A DNA stretch of 6,097 nucleotides from an uncultured Desulfobacterales bacterium (GTDB lineage Bacteria > Desulfobacterota > Desulfobacteria > Desulfobacterales > JAFDCJ01): assembly GCA_945787595.1 (NCBI GenBank), contig CALZJV010000428.1:1-6097 (forward strand). Direction: 5' to 3'. Below, in pieces: positions 1 to 6,097 of this stretch (the stretch's first letter is position 1; each line of letters begins with the position of its first letter). Both the position numbers and the translations under genes were made by a program. The notes beneath the pieces are model-generated. The model had not been told where the DNA came from. It saw only the letters and a program-made list of their open reading frames with translations, and searched no databases.

Positions 1-252
1 ATGGGCCTTTTGCCATGCGGCCTCTCATTTGCCGCCTTTACCCGGGCTTTGCCGTCCGGAAGCCCAATAAAAGGCGCCGTCATGGTTTTTGCATTTGCCC
101 TGGGAACAATTCCGGGGTTGTTGCTGCTAGGGACCGGCGCATCGGGTTTTGCACGCCGCTATCAATCGCATTCGGATATTTTAGCCGGCCTTTTAATGAT
201 TTATATGGCCGCTGAACTAGCCGTAAAGGCATTTTATGCGATTTTTTCGTAG
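1..252 (+). CDS. TauE/SafE-like (DsbD_2 type) membrane protein, C-terminal part
   Basis: This is the last 83 residues of a polytopic inner-membrane protein. The window opens with GLLPCGLSFAAF, a Pro-Cys-Gly motif at the start of a membrane helix. That motif is typical of the second half of DsbD_2 / 'sulfite exporter TauE/SafE family' proteins related to the cytochrome c biogenesis transmembrane domain. A second hydrophobic helix follows (about residues 28-49, with the characteristic FALGTIPGLLLLG pattern) and a third near the C-terminus (about 58-82). Family members are usually about 200 residues or more with several helices before this point. The ATG at base 1 is therefore probably an internal methionine, with the real start upstream of the window. 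The stop is TAG at 250-252. Members are linked to thiol or metal/cytochrome maturation or anion export; which applies here cannot be told from the fragment. Confidence 0.75.
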   Translation: MGLLPCGLSFAAFTRALPSGSPIKGAVMVFAFALGTIPGLLLLGTGASGFARRYQSHSDILAGLLMIYMAAELAVKAFYAIFS

Positions 253-273
253 TTTTTTACAATAATGATAAGC

Positions 274-296
274 AGAAAGCACAAATTCGCTTTTTT
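274..296 (+). terminator. Possible weak intrinsic terminator after the first gene
   Basis: AGAAAGC (274-280) can pair with GCTTTTT (289-295, one G-T pair) around an eight-base loop, and the 3' arm merges into a run of six T (291-296). It lies 21 bases after the TAG of the first gene, the right place for a terminator. The stem is short and A/T-rich, so it would be weak. Confidence 0.3.
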
Positions 297-376
297 AAGA
301 AAGGTTGTCTGACAGGTAATTTTGACCGTTTTGAATTTGTTGCGATATACGAACCACATTTCCCCCATTTTACCAC

Positions 377-414
377 CAGTGAGCAGTGCCACAGCATCTT
401 GTGGTGGCTCGCTG
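377..414. repeat. Imperfect two-part stem-loop in the spacer
   Basis: CAGTGAGC (377-384) pairs with GCTCGCTG (407-414) through eight positions with one wobble pair. Inside, CCACA (389-393) pairs perfectly with TGTGG (400-404) around the loop GCATCT. The two stems are separated by an asymmetric internal loop (AGTG against TG). No T-run follows on either strand, so it does not look like an intrinsic terminator. It could be an RNA structure in a leader or a remnant of an interspersed palindromic repeat; function unknown. Confidence 0.4.
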
Positions 415-705
415 ACGACAAAGGTCATTACCCATGAATATTTTGTTATACAATCTGCAGTTTTCTGGAATTACAACCTCAGGCAATCCACAATAAATTA
501 AGGCCCCAAAAAATGTGTATTTGTCATTATCGAATCTGCAAAATCCACATCAGTTTTCCACTACAAGATACTGTATATCCTCTAATTTGACATTAGGTCA
601 TATTTACGGTACTTCAATTTCACCATCCTAGATTACTTTAACATCATTCAAACTGCATAAAATCCAATGCAGGGCACAAAAATGTAATGCCCGGGGGGCC
701 TCAGC

Positions 706-1788
706 ATGAACACATCTAATCAACCTTCGAACGACAAGTTGTTTATAGCAAGAGCACTCGAGGCAACCATCCACATAGGCCTCGTCGTTCTGCTCCTTTA
801 TTGGTGTTTCAAGATCGGTCAGCCGTTCATTCAGATTATCGTCTGGGGCATCATCATTGCCGTTGCAATCCATCCCGGCTACAACCGGCTGAAGTCCGCC
901 CTGGGTGGACGTGGCCGTCTGGCGGCAACCCTGATTACACTTTTTGCACTGATCGTCCTGCTCGTTCCGGCCTATATGCTTTCCGGATCTCTCATCAACA
1001 CTGCACAGGAGTATTCGGCACAGCTCGACGCCGGGACGTTAAGTGTACCGCTGCCATCGGAGAGCGTCAGATCCTGGCCGGTCATCGGCGAACCTTTATA
1101 CAAGTTCTGGAGCCTGGCCTCGAACAATCTCGGAGCTGCCCTGAGCAAGATCACTCCGCAGCTCAAAAAGTTTGGTATCCCGCTGTTGTCCGCCGCTGCC
1201 GGTGCCGGGGTCGGGATCCTAAAGTTCGTGGTTTCGATTATTATCGCCGGTGTTCTGCTAGCAAATGATGCCGGTGGCGGTCAGGCTGCGCGGGCAATCG
1301 CTACGCGGCTCGCAGGTGAGAGGGGGACAAAGTTCGTCGAACTCGCAGTGGCGACTGTGCGAAGTGTTACCCTGGGTATTCTGGGCGTCGCACTAATCCA
1401 GGCGCTCCTGGCAAGCCTTGGTTTTCTTTTAGTCGGCGTGCCTGGCGCGGGGCTCTGGGCTCTGCTGGTGCTGATTCTTGCAGTGGTTCAGCTTCCCACT
1501 ATTTTGGTTCTGGGTCCGATTATTGTCTACGTGTTCTCCACCAGCAGTACGGTCATCGCAGTTGTTTTCGCGATCTGGAGCATCCTTGTCGGTATATCTG
1601 ACGCCTTTCTTAAGCCCCTCTTGATGGGTCGTGGAGTCGACGTTCCTATGCTTGTCATCTTCATTGGAGCAATAGGCGGCTTCATGACATCGGGCATCAT
1701 CGGCCTCTTCGTTGGCGCGATCATTTTCGCGCTCGGCTACACGCTTTTCTTGGCATGGCTCAATGAGGATACAGCGCCGGAACGATAG
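706..1788 (+). CDS. AI-2E family transporter (PerM/UPF0118-type permease)
   Basis: This is an intact 360-residue inner-membrane protein, the usual length for the AI-2E / PerM family (about 340-380). Hydrophobic helices lie near residues 22-38, 40-56 and 72-92. A more polar segment of about 60 residues follows, then helices near 158-186, 218-244, 249-272, 280-300 and a long C-terminal hydrophobic stretch at 313-350. The C-terminal block KPLLMGRGVDVPMLV followed by GAIGG and GIIGLFVGA is the family signature. Members were first described as exporters of the quorum signal AI-2, but others act in Na+/H+ exchange or remain undefined, so the substrate here is unknown. The ATG at 706 is preceded by a G-run (693-698) seven bases upstream, a weak ribosome-binding site. 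The gene stands alone between two AT-rich spacers. No damage is seen. Confidence 0.93.
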   Translation: MNTSNQPSNDKLFIARALEATIHIGLVVLLLYWCFKIGQPFIQIIVWGIIIAVAIHPGYNRLKSALGGRGRLAATLITLFALIVLLVPAYMLSGSLINTAQEYSAQLDAGTLSVPLPSESVRSWPVIGEPLYKFWSLASNNLGAALSKITPQLKKFGIPLLSAAAGAGVGILKFVVSIIIAGVLLANDAGGGQAARAIATRLAGERGTKFVELAVATVRSVTLGILGVALIQALLASLGFLLVGVPGAGLWALLVLILAVVQLPTILVLGPIIVYVFSTSSTVIAVVFAIWSILVGISDAFLKPLLMGRGVDVPMLVIFIGAIGGFMTSGIIGLFVGAIIFALGYTLFLAWLNEDTAPER

Positions 1789-1921
1789 CCATCCAAATCT
1801 GAGCAGGAGTGAAATTTGATATTATATTCATTTATAAGATTTCTGTTGCGCATCGTTATAACATTTTAATTCTCTTATCAGAAAGTTTTATAGGATAGGT
1901 GAAATAATTACTGATACTCTT
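1789..1921. other. AT-rich spacer, probable promoter region of the propeller gene
   Basis: These are 133 A/T-rich bases between the AI-2E stop and the propeller ATG. Such composition fits a promoter, but I could not pick a -35/-10 pair with good spacing. No strong Shine-Dalgarno sequence sits close to the ATG at 1922; AGGTG near 1897-1901 is too far away. No T-run terminator hairpin is apparent after the AI-2E gene. Confidence 0.35.
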
Positions 1922-3680
1922 ATGAACACACTGCAGAAATCTCTGACCATTGCCTTCCTGGCAGTTTCTATCTTTATCTCAGGATTAACCGTTGATTTTG
2001 TCGGCGCACAGAATACGGCTGTGATTAAGGCGACATCCCGGCGCCCTAAAGATCTGCTGCAGAGCCGGTACCTCAGATTTGGCCGGCTCACGTCTGAAGA
2101 TGGGCTTTCAAATGTTCAAGTTAGAGGCATTACTCAGGACAAATACGGATTTTTGTGGTTTGGCACAGCTAATGGACTGAACCGGTATGACGGCTCCAGT
2201 ATAAAAGTATACCGCAACGACCCGGACGATCCCCACAGTTTGAGTCACAATGTTGTCCGAGCTTTGTTCACAGACCGGAGCGGTGTGTTTTGGGTTTCGA
2301 CCTGGGGCGGCGGCCTGAATCAATATGATTTGGAAAAGAAATCTTTCATCCGGTACAAATATAACCCTGACGATCCTCACAGCTTGAGCAACAATTCTGT
2401 ACAGGCGATTTATGAAGACCGGGCCGGGGTGATCTGGGTGGGCACGCAAGGAGGGCTCAACAAACTAAATCGTGAAAGCAAGCAATTCAAACGTTACACG
2501 CACAATCCTAATGATCCTCACAGCTTGAGCAATAATATTGTTTCGTCGATCTTTGAAGACCGTGCGGGTTTCCTATGGGTTGGCACCGGGGCGGTCTCGA
2601 TCGGTTCGATCCGAAAACTGATCGGTTTGTTCACTACCGACACGATCCCGATGACCCCACCAGTCTCATTTACAATGCGGTTACTTCAATCCGTGAGGAT
2701 CGTTCGGGCCACCTATGGGTTGGCACGACCCATGGACTCTGTAATTTTAATCCCGATAGAACCGAGTTTACCCGTTATCAGCATGATCCTACCGATCCCC
2801 GCTCGCTGAGTACCAATGGCGTCGCCTCGATTTTTATAGACCAATCAGGTAGGGTCTGGGTTGGCACCTGGGGGGGCGGACTGAATCGATTCGATTCGAA
2901 AACTGCGACCTTTACTCGTTATAAACACCACATAGCCGATCCATACAGTTTGAGCGCTGCCTCTGTTTACCAGTTTTATGAAGACAGGCAGGGAAGACTC
3001 TGGATAGCTACAGATGGGGGCATTAGTATTCTCGATGGCAGGGGAAAGCCCTTTCACCACTATCGCACCATCGCCGGCAATCCGATCAGCCTGAGTCATA
3101 ATAATGTGCGTGCCATTCACGCAGGCCGGGCAGGGGTCGTCTGGATAGGCACCAGTGGCGGTGGTCTCAACAAGTTTGATCGCCAAACAGAAAAGTTCAC
3201 CCATTATCAAAATGACCCTGCCGATCCGAACAGTCTAAGCAGTAATGTTGCAGCCCCCATTTTTAAGACCGGAAGGGGATGATCTGGGTTGGCTCGACCG
3301 GACACGGGTTGAGCAAATTCAATCCGGTTACAGAGCGCTTTACCCACTACCGGCAGGACACCGCTAATCCCCGGAGCCTGAGCAACGATATGGTTGTATC
3401 CGGCCTTGAAGATCGAACAGGTACCCTCTGGATTGGTACGATGAAGGGGCTTGATAAATTCGACCGAAAGAAGGACCAGTTTACCCATTATACAACGTCA
3501 AACGGATTGCCCAGTGACAGTATCTGGGGGATCCTGGAGGATGAACAGGGGAGGCTCTGGCTCAGCACTGCAAACGGGCTGTCAAGGTTCGATCCCCGGA
3601 CGGAAAGTTTTAGAAATTATGCCGTGAGTGACGGGCTTCAAAGCAATACATTTTTAAATTTCCACGCTTATGCTAAAAGC
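1922..3680 (+). pseudogene. Two-component-regulator propeller (Reg_prop) protein, frameshifted and 3'-truncated
   Basis: This encodes a secreted beta-propeller sensor domain. Residues 1-29 form a signal peptide (hydrophobic core from about 8, likely cleavage after VGA-29). From about residue 56, at least 11 repeats of roughly 47 residues follow the Reg_prop pattern: IWVGT, then GGLNRFD, F.HY, DPDDP, SLSNN and EDR. The reading frame breaks twice. After ACC at 2585-2587 one base is missing (restoring a T gives WVGTWGGLDRFD). After TTT at 3262-3264 one base is missing (restoring a G gives IFEDRKGMIWVG). The pieces are 1922-about 2587, about 2588-3264 and about 3265-3680. Such proteins normally have around 14 repeats (two seven-bladed propellers), then a Y_Y_Y domain and often a histidine kinase or GGDEF output. 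Here the protein stops inside a repeat (SDGLQSNTF...HAYAKSR) and runs out of frame into porin DNA, stopping at 3788. The ligand of such propellers is often a polysaccharide, unproven here. Confidence 0.85.
2087..3640 (+). repeat. Array of at least 11 Reg_prop repeats (about 141 bp period)
   Basis: Tandem protein-level repeats each carry a W-V/I-G-T blade core followed by GL(N/D)(R/K)(F/Y)D and a DP.DP.SLS.N linker. At DNA level most copies have diverged, but the 20-base run beginning GATCCTCACAGC is identical at 2372-2391 and 2513-2532, exactly 141 bases (47 codons) apart. The array ends where the sequence switches to porin. Confidence 0.8.
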
Positions 3681-3686
3681 CGGAGG
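3674..3686 (+). other. Propeller/porin breakpoint
   Basis: Up to about 3680 frame 3 reads typical Reg_prop sequence (SDGLQSNTF, then HAYAKSR). From 3677 frame 2 reads KPEV, then the start of a mature porin. The porin frame has a TAA stop at 3674-3676, so nothing upstream belongs to it. AAGCCGG fits both the propeller codons for K-S-R and the porin codons for K-P-E, so a short shared sequence may lie at the join. The propeller 3' end and the porin promoter, start codon and signal peptide are all missing. Confidence 0.7.
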
Positions 3687-4729
3687 TGGCTTCCACCAAA
3701 GCGCCGCCGTCCGTTGAAAAAGTCGTTACCTCGGGCGGAGGTGAGCGAGCCAAGCTCAGCCTTTCAGGGTGGGTCAATCGCATGGTGAACATCGTTGACG
3801 ATGGCAAAGATACCGACGCCTACTACGTCGACAACGACGACGCCGAAAGTCGTATCAACCTTGTCGGTACCGTCACGGCCACCGATGACTTGACTATTGG
3901 CTCCAGAATTGAACTCACAATTGCACCGAATAAGTCTGGAAATGTCAGTCAAAAAAACCAAGAGGTCAACAATATCTTCGATGAACGCTGGGTGGAGGCG
4001 TCCCTTGCCAGCAAGCGCTTCGACAAGCTTTCCTTAGGTAAGGGCGATACGGCATCCATGAACACCGCCGCAGCCGATCTATCCCAAACCGGGATTATCG
4101 CATATGCGACGATCACGGACGTTGCCGGGGGGATGTTGTTCCGAGAAAAAGACAATGATACCCTCACGGATGTCAGTATCTTTGCCGCCTTGAACCGGCA
4201 AAACAGGCTACGCTATGACACGCCTACATACCATGGCTTCAGCCTTGGCACCTCGGTTATCAGCGATCAGCGCTATGATGGGGCTTTGCGTTGGGGGGGG
4301 CAGGGCTATGGCTTCAAGGCCATCGGTGCCGTGGGTTTAGCTGATCCCAACAAGGACGACACCGATTTGCAATACGACGGCTCCTTTTCACTATTGCATG
4401 AGGACACCGGGTTCAATCTCACCCTTTCCTCCGGTTTGCAGGAGCGTGACAACCAGAGTGATGCCGGAAACCTTTACGGCAAGCTTGGATGGCTGACGAG
4501 ATTCTTTTCCTTCGGCGAGACGGCTTTTGGCGTCGATTACACTCGAACACGGAATCAACCCACAGAAAATGACGACGGCTATTCGGTCGGTGCGGCGGCG
4601 GTCCAATTTTTCGAGGACTACGGCACTGACATTTACTTTCTATATCGCCTTCACTCACTCGATCGGGATGTCGAACCCGAGGTCCATGACATTAACTTGG
4701 TAACAGTCGGGACAAGGGTAAAGTTCTAA
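3686..4729 (+). CDS. Gram-negative porin, 5'-truncated (no signal peptide)
   Basis: This is an outer-membrane beta-barrel porin of the general Gram-negative porin superfamily. From residue 20 (ERAKLSLSGWVNRM) the protein alternates polar and hydrophobic residues in short strands linked by Asp/Asn/Gly-rich turns. It ends VTVGTRVKF, with the C-terminal phenylalanine recognised by the BAM assembly machinery. At 347 residues the barrel looks essentially complete. The only start in frame near the beginning is GTG at 3686, directly after a TAA at 3674; the next is ATG at 3782, already inside the barrel. Neither gives a signal peptide, so the product could not be exported as written. The first residues (KPEVASTKAPP from 3677) look like the mature N-terminus, meaning only the leader was lost at the junction. 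Its stop TAA (4727-4729) shares a base with the lipoprotein ATG. Substrate unknown; the gene is probably non-functional if the join is real. Confidence 0.8.
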   Translation: MASTKAPPSVEKVVTSGGGERAKLSLSGWVNRMVNIVDDGKDTDAYYVDNDDAESRINLVGTVTATDDLTIGSRIELTIAPNKSGNVSQKNQEVNNIFDERWVEASLASKRFDKLSLGKGDTASMNTAAADLSQTGIIAYATITDVAGGMLFREKDNDTLTDVSIFAALNRQNRLRYDTPTYHGFSLGTSVISDQRYDGALRWGGQGYGFKAIGAVGLADPNKDDTDLQYDGSFSLLHEDTGFNLTLSSGLQERDNQSDAGNLYGKLGWLTRFFSFGETAFGVDYTRTRNQPTENDDGYSVGAAAVQFFEDYGTDIYFLYRLHSLDRDVEPEVHDINLVTVGTRVKF

Positions 4730-5031
4730 TGGGTAAATCTGGAACCAATGGGCGAAAAGCGTTTTTGATCGGTTCATTGCTGGTTGGATTGCTGTTTACC
4801 GGTTGCGCCGGAATCTCGCCATACGAGCCGCGTGACAACCGGGAGGAGGGGATGGAGAAGGGCCTCTTCACCGGATCAGCGGGTGAGTTCGTAATCTTTA
4901 GAAAGACAGACGAACCGGAGAATGGCAGTGAGGCAAACAATAGACCGGGTGAGACCGCGGACGGCCAACAACAAAAAATGGGCAGCGAGGAAAAGAAGGC
5001 AAAGAGCAAGAGCGCTGAGCAACAACCGTAG
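4729..5031 (+). CDS. Small putative lipoprotein, unknown function
   Basis: This is a 100-residue protein with a basic N-terminus (GKSGTNGRK), a hydrophobic stretch at 11-24 and a lipobox LFTGC, giving lipidation at Cys26 and a mature protein of about 75 residues. A compact block follows (ISPYEPRDNREEGMEKGLF, then AGEFVIFRK) that looks constrained. The tail from about 61 is low-complexity and polar, rich in E, K, Q, S and N, and probably disordered. No named domain was recognised. The ATG at 4729 overlaps the porin stop as TAATG and is preceded by AAGGG about 13 bases upstream, so translation is likely coupled to the porin. The +2 residue after Cys is Gly, not Asp, so outer-membrane sorting would be expected in enterobacterial-type rules. 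A role beside the porin is an inference from position only. Confidence 0.75.
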   Translation: MGKSGTNGRKAFLIGSLLVGLLFTGCAGISPYEPRDNREEGMEKGLFTGSAGEFVIFRKTDEPENGSEANNRPGETADGQQQKMGSEEKKAKSKSAEQQP

Positions 5032-5092
5032 GGCACATATTGGCGCTTGCAAGCAAACACGAAGAGGAAAATTCACCCATTTTAAACTTGAG

Positions 5093-5098
5093 AAAGGA
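5093..5098 (+). promoter_or_regulatory. Ribosome-binding site of the ZIP gene
   Basis: AAAGGA lies nine bases before the ATG at 5108. It is the best Shine-Dalgarno match in the window and supports that start. The 76-base gap after the lipoprotein stop shows no terminator, so co-transcription is possible. Confidence 0.6.
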
Positions 5099-5107
5099 CA
5101 GTAAACA

Positions 5108-5790
5108 ATGAGCCCAACATTCGAAGCAACCTTCTGGGGGTTTTTCTCTGGAGGAGCCCTCGTCCTCGGTGCCGCGGTGGGATACTTCAGCAGGGTGCCG
5201 GGTAGTGTCGTCGCCGGTGTGATGGCCTTCGGAAGTGGCGTTTTAATATCGGCTCTGTCATTTGAGCTAATGGAAGAGGCCTTTCAGGAGGCCGGTTTGG
5301 CCGCTGCCGCCACAGGTTTCTTGCTTGGCGCAGTGATCTACGCCGCGGCCAACCATCTCCTGGCAATCTGGGGCGCCAGGGATCGCAAACGATCCGGTAC
5401 CCAGCAGCCCAGCGAAGAAGATCAGGCAGGTTCCGGCGTGGCCATTGCCGTCGGTGCTTTGATAGATGGCATCCCTGAATCGATCGCGATCGGGCTGAGC
5501 ATACTTCACGGCGGTGCGGTGAGCGTGGCCACTGTAGCGGCCATCTTCCTGTCAAACCTTCCCGAGGGGCTCTCGAGCTCGGCCGGCATGCGAAAAGCGG
5601 CTACGCGGTATTTGGTGCGTTTTCGCCTTTCATTGTTGCGGCGACGACGGCCGTCGCGGCGGGTGGCATGTTGGCGATGATCGTAGACACCATGATACCA
5701 GAGGCCGTCGCAGAGACCCACGACTGGGCGCGCCGGTTTGTGATCCTGGGATTTCTGGTTTCGTTCACACTAACTAAAATAACCGGTTGA
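5108..5790 (+). pseudogene. ZIP family metal cation transporter, one-base frameshift
   Basis: This is an inner-membrane permease of the ZIP family (zinc/iron/manganese uptake). Helices lie near residues 9-28, 35-55, 62-88, 109-131 and 137-158, with a short Arg/Lys/Gln/Glu-rich loop at 90-107. The fourth and fifth helices carry IDGIPESIAIG (119-129) and LSNLPEGLSSS (148-158), the family's paired metal-site motifs. After GCG at 5597-5599 the frame breaks and the uncorrected protein ends in an Arg-rich tail at 5680 (190 residues). Adding one G (GCG GGC TAC) restores YAVFGAFSPFIVAATTAVA, a helix ending MIVDTMIPEAV and a last helix FVILGFLVSFTLTKITG, with stop TGA at 5788-5790: about 227 residues, a plausible full length. 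As written the last helices are lost. Either a recent mutation or a sequencing deletion explains this. It follows the porin and lipoprotein on the same strand. Confidence 0.85.
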
Positions 5791-5925
5791 TTCAGTGTCA
5801 AGACCGCATCAACGATTGCTGAAGACTTCCAATCCAGATCCGAGACGCTCGTTTGGATCCCTGATCCATGAATTCAATTGGTCGAAGATTTTGAATTTGA
5901 AGGGATTCTAAAAATAGCTGATGAA

Positions 5926-5934
5926 TTATCCACA
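5926..5934 (+). promoter_or_regulatory. Perfect DnaA box
   Basis: TTATCCACA is an exact match to the strong DnaA-binding 9-mer. It lies in non-coding A/T-rich DNA. A single box can occur by chance, or regulate a nearby gene. Confidence 0.4.
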
Positions 5935-5971
5935 GGTTAATCATCCAGACTTTTTGGATTACGATACGCAA

Positions 5972-5980
5972 TGTGAAAAA
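5972..5980 (-). promoter_or_regulatory. Second DnaA-box match, opposite strand
   Basis: The + strand TGTGAAAAA reads TTTTTCACA on the - strand, matching the relaxed consensus TTWTNCACA. It is 46 bases from the perfect box and inverted to it. It overlaps the T-run of the terminator-like hairpin, which offers another reason for this sequence. Confidence 0.25.
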
Positions 5981-6005
5981 TAGCCGGATGATGGATTTCG
6001 GCTAT
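5975..6005 (-). terminator. Intrinsic terminator for a - strand gene beyond the window
   Basis: ATAGCCG (5980-5986) and CGGCTAT (5999-6005) form a perfect 7-bp stem, extendable by a G-T and an A-T pair, around a short loop. On the - strand the stem is followed at once by a T-run (the A-run 5976-5980 on +). On the + strand no T-run follows. This fits a transcript arriving from the right of the window and converging on the ZIP gene. Confidence 0.45.
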
Positions 6006-6097
6006 AAAGCTAAACTTCTCATACTAGTCAAAAGGTGTTGATTTGTAGTCTTAATCTTTACTTAACCGATTTCCATTAAAAAAGATGGCGGATACAA

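Larger units (their letters stand above)
253..705. other. AT-rich intergenic spacer, no supported gene
   Basis: There are 453 bases without a convincing gene on either strand. Composition is visibly more A/T-rich than the flanking genes. It contains the weak terminator near 274-296 and an imperfect hairpin at 377-414. A perfect -35 hexamer TTGACA lies at 587-592, but at 16-18 base spacing only a poor -10 match (TACTTC, 610-615) follows, so I do not call a promoter. A region this long before the AI-2E gene could carry its promoter and a 5' leader. No known riboswitch or small RNA was recognised. Confidence 0.6.
5791..6097. other. Intergenic region to the window end, no supported gene
   Basis: There are 307 A/T-rich bases with no credible gene on either strand. 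It holds a short hairpin (TGGATC 5854-5859 with GATCCA 5863-5868) and a 7-bp A/T inverted repeat (AATTCAA 5871-5877 with TTGAATT 5891-5897). It also holds two DnaA-box matches and a - strand terminator-like hairpin, listed separately. No T-run follows any + strand hairpin, so no clear terminator for the ZIP gene was found. Confidence 0.55.

Noticed and set aside
234..428. Open frame on the - strand giving 64 residues (MTFVVSEPPQDAVALL...)
   Set aside because: The first half looks somewhat protein-like, but there is no ribosome-binding site, the end is low-complexity hydrophobic, it overlaps the first gene's 3' end and the hairpin at 377-414, and I recognise no family. A short pseudogene remnant remains possible.
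484..562. DnaA-box-like words (CAATCCACA 484-492, AAATCCACA 541-549, TTTTCCACT 554-562)
   Set aside because: Each differs from TTWTNCACA at one or two positions, and such near matches are common in A/T-rich DNA.
2440..2900. Repeated TTGGCAC words as sigma-54 promoters
   Set aside because: They encode the V-G-T blade core, lie inside the coding region, and lack a correctly spaced TTGC element.
2580..3270. Programmed ribosomal frameshifting at the breaks
   Set aside because: No X-XXY-YYZ slippery heptamer with a downstream structure is apparent at 2587 or 3264, and a conserved need for shifting within a propeller would be unusual.
3265..3290. ATGA overlap at 3279-3282 as genuine translational coupling between two separate genes
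   Set aside because: The stop and start do overlap, but propeller repeats continue in register across the site once a single G is restored, so one broken gene is the simpler reading.
2087..3640. Regular repeats resembling a CRISPR or tandem DNA array
   Set aside because: The 141-base period is 47 codons and conservation is at protein level with a W-V-G-T core; there are no short identical repeats with unique spacers.
3279..4729. A real propeller-porin fusion protein joined by one missing base near 3680
   Set aside because: One added base would join the frames, but the propeller breaks off inside a repeat and the porin begins at a mature N-terminus. I know of no such domain architecture; a deletion or chimera fits better.
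4692..5060. Long - strand open frame opposite the lipoprotein gene
   Set aside because: It is the antisense shadow of a lipobox protein with good start context, and its own sequence is a Ser/Pro/Leu/Phe-rich string without a recognisable domain.

Overview
The window looks like a chromosomal stretch from a Gram-negative, double-membraned bacterium. It encodes an outer-membrane porin ending in an aromatic residue, a lipobox lipoprotein, and a secreted two-component-regulator-type propeller protein. All supported genes are on the + strand. Protein style (AI-2E permease, Reg_prop propeller, ZIP transporter with DGIPES/SNLPEG motifs) would fit Proteobacteria or Desulfobacterota. I cannot place it more precisely from sequence alone. 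Coding parts are of moderate GC and the longer spacers are clearly AT-rich.

Layout: 1-252 is the 3' end of a polytopic membrane protein of the DsbD_2/TauE-SafE type. 253-705 is an AT-rich spacer with a large imperfect hairpin. 706-1788 is an intact AI-2E family permease. 1922-about 3680 is a secreted beta-propeller (Reg_prop) protein with at least 11 repeats, broken by two single-base frameshifts and missing its 3' end. It runs directly into a porin gene (3686-4729) that has lost its start and signal peptide. The porin stop overlaps the start of a small lipoprotein gene (4729-5031). After a short gap comes a ZIP-type metal transporter (5108-5790), which carries a third single-base frameshift. 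The last 307 bases are non-coding, with two consensus-matching DnaA boxes and a hairpin that reads as a terminator for a - strand gene entering from the right.

How the genes relate: porin, lipoprotein and ZIP transporter lie in tight series, and porin and lipoprotein are stop/start coupled. They could form one envelope unit (outer-membrane pore, lipoprotein, inner-membrane cation importer), but that is inference. The main event is the porin/propeller junction. It is either a real deletion that placed the porin-lipoprotein genes behind the propeller gene's promoter, or an assembly chimera. All three frameshifts are one-base losses whose repair restores continuous family-typical protein, so sequencing deletions and genuine gene decay are both possible. 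I found no clear new defence, mobile or RNA system; the findings are junction, decay and regulatory signals.
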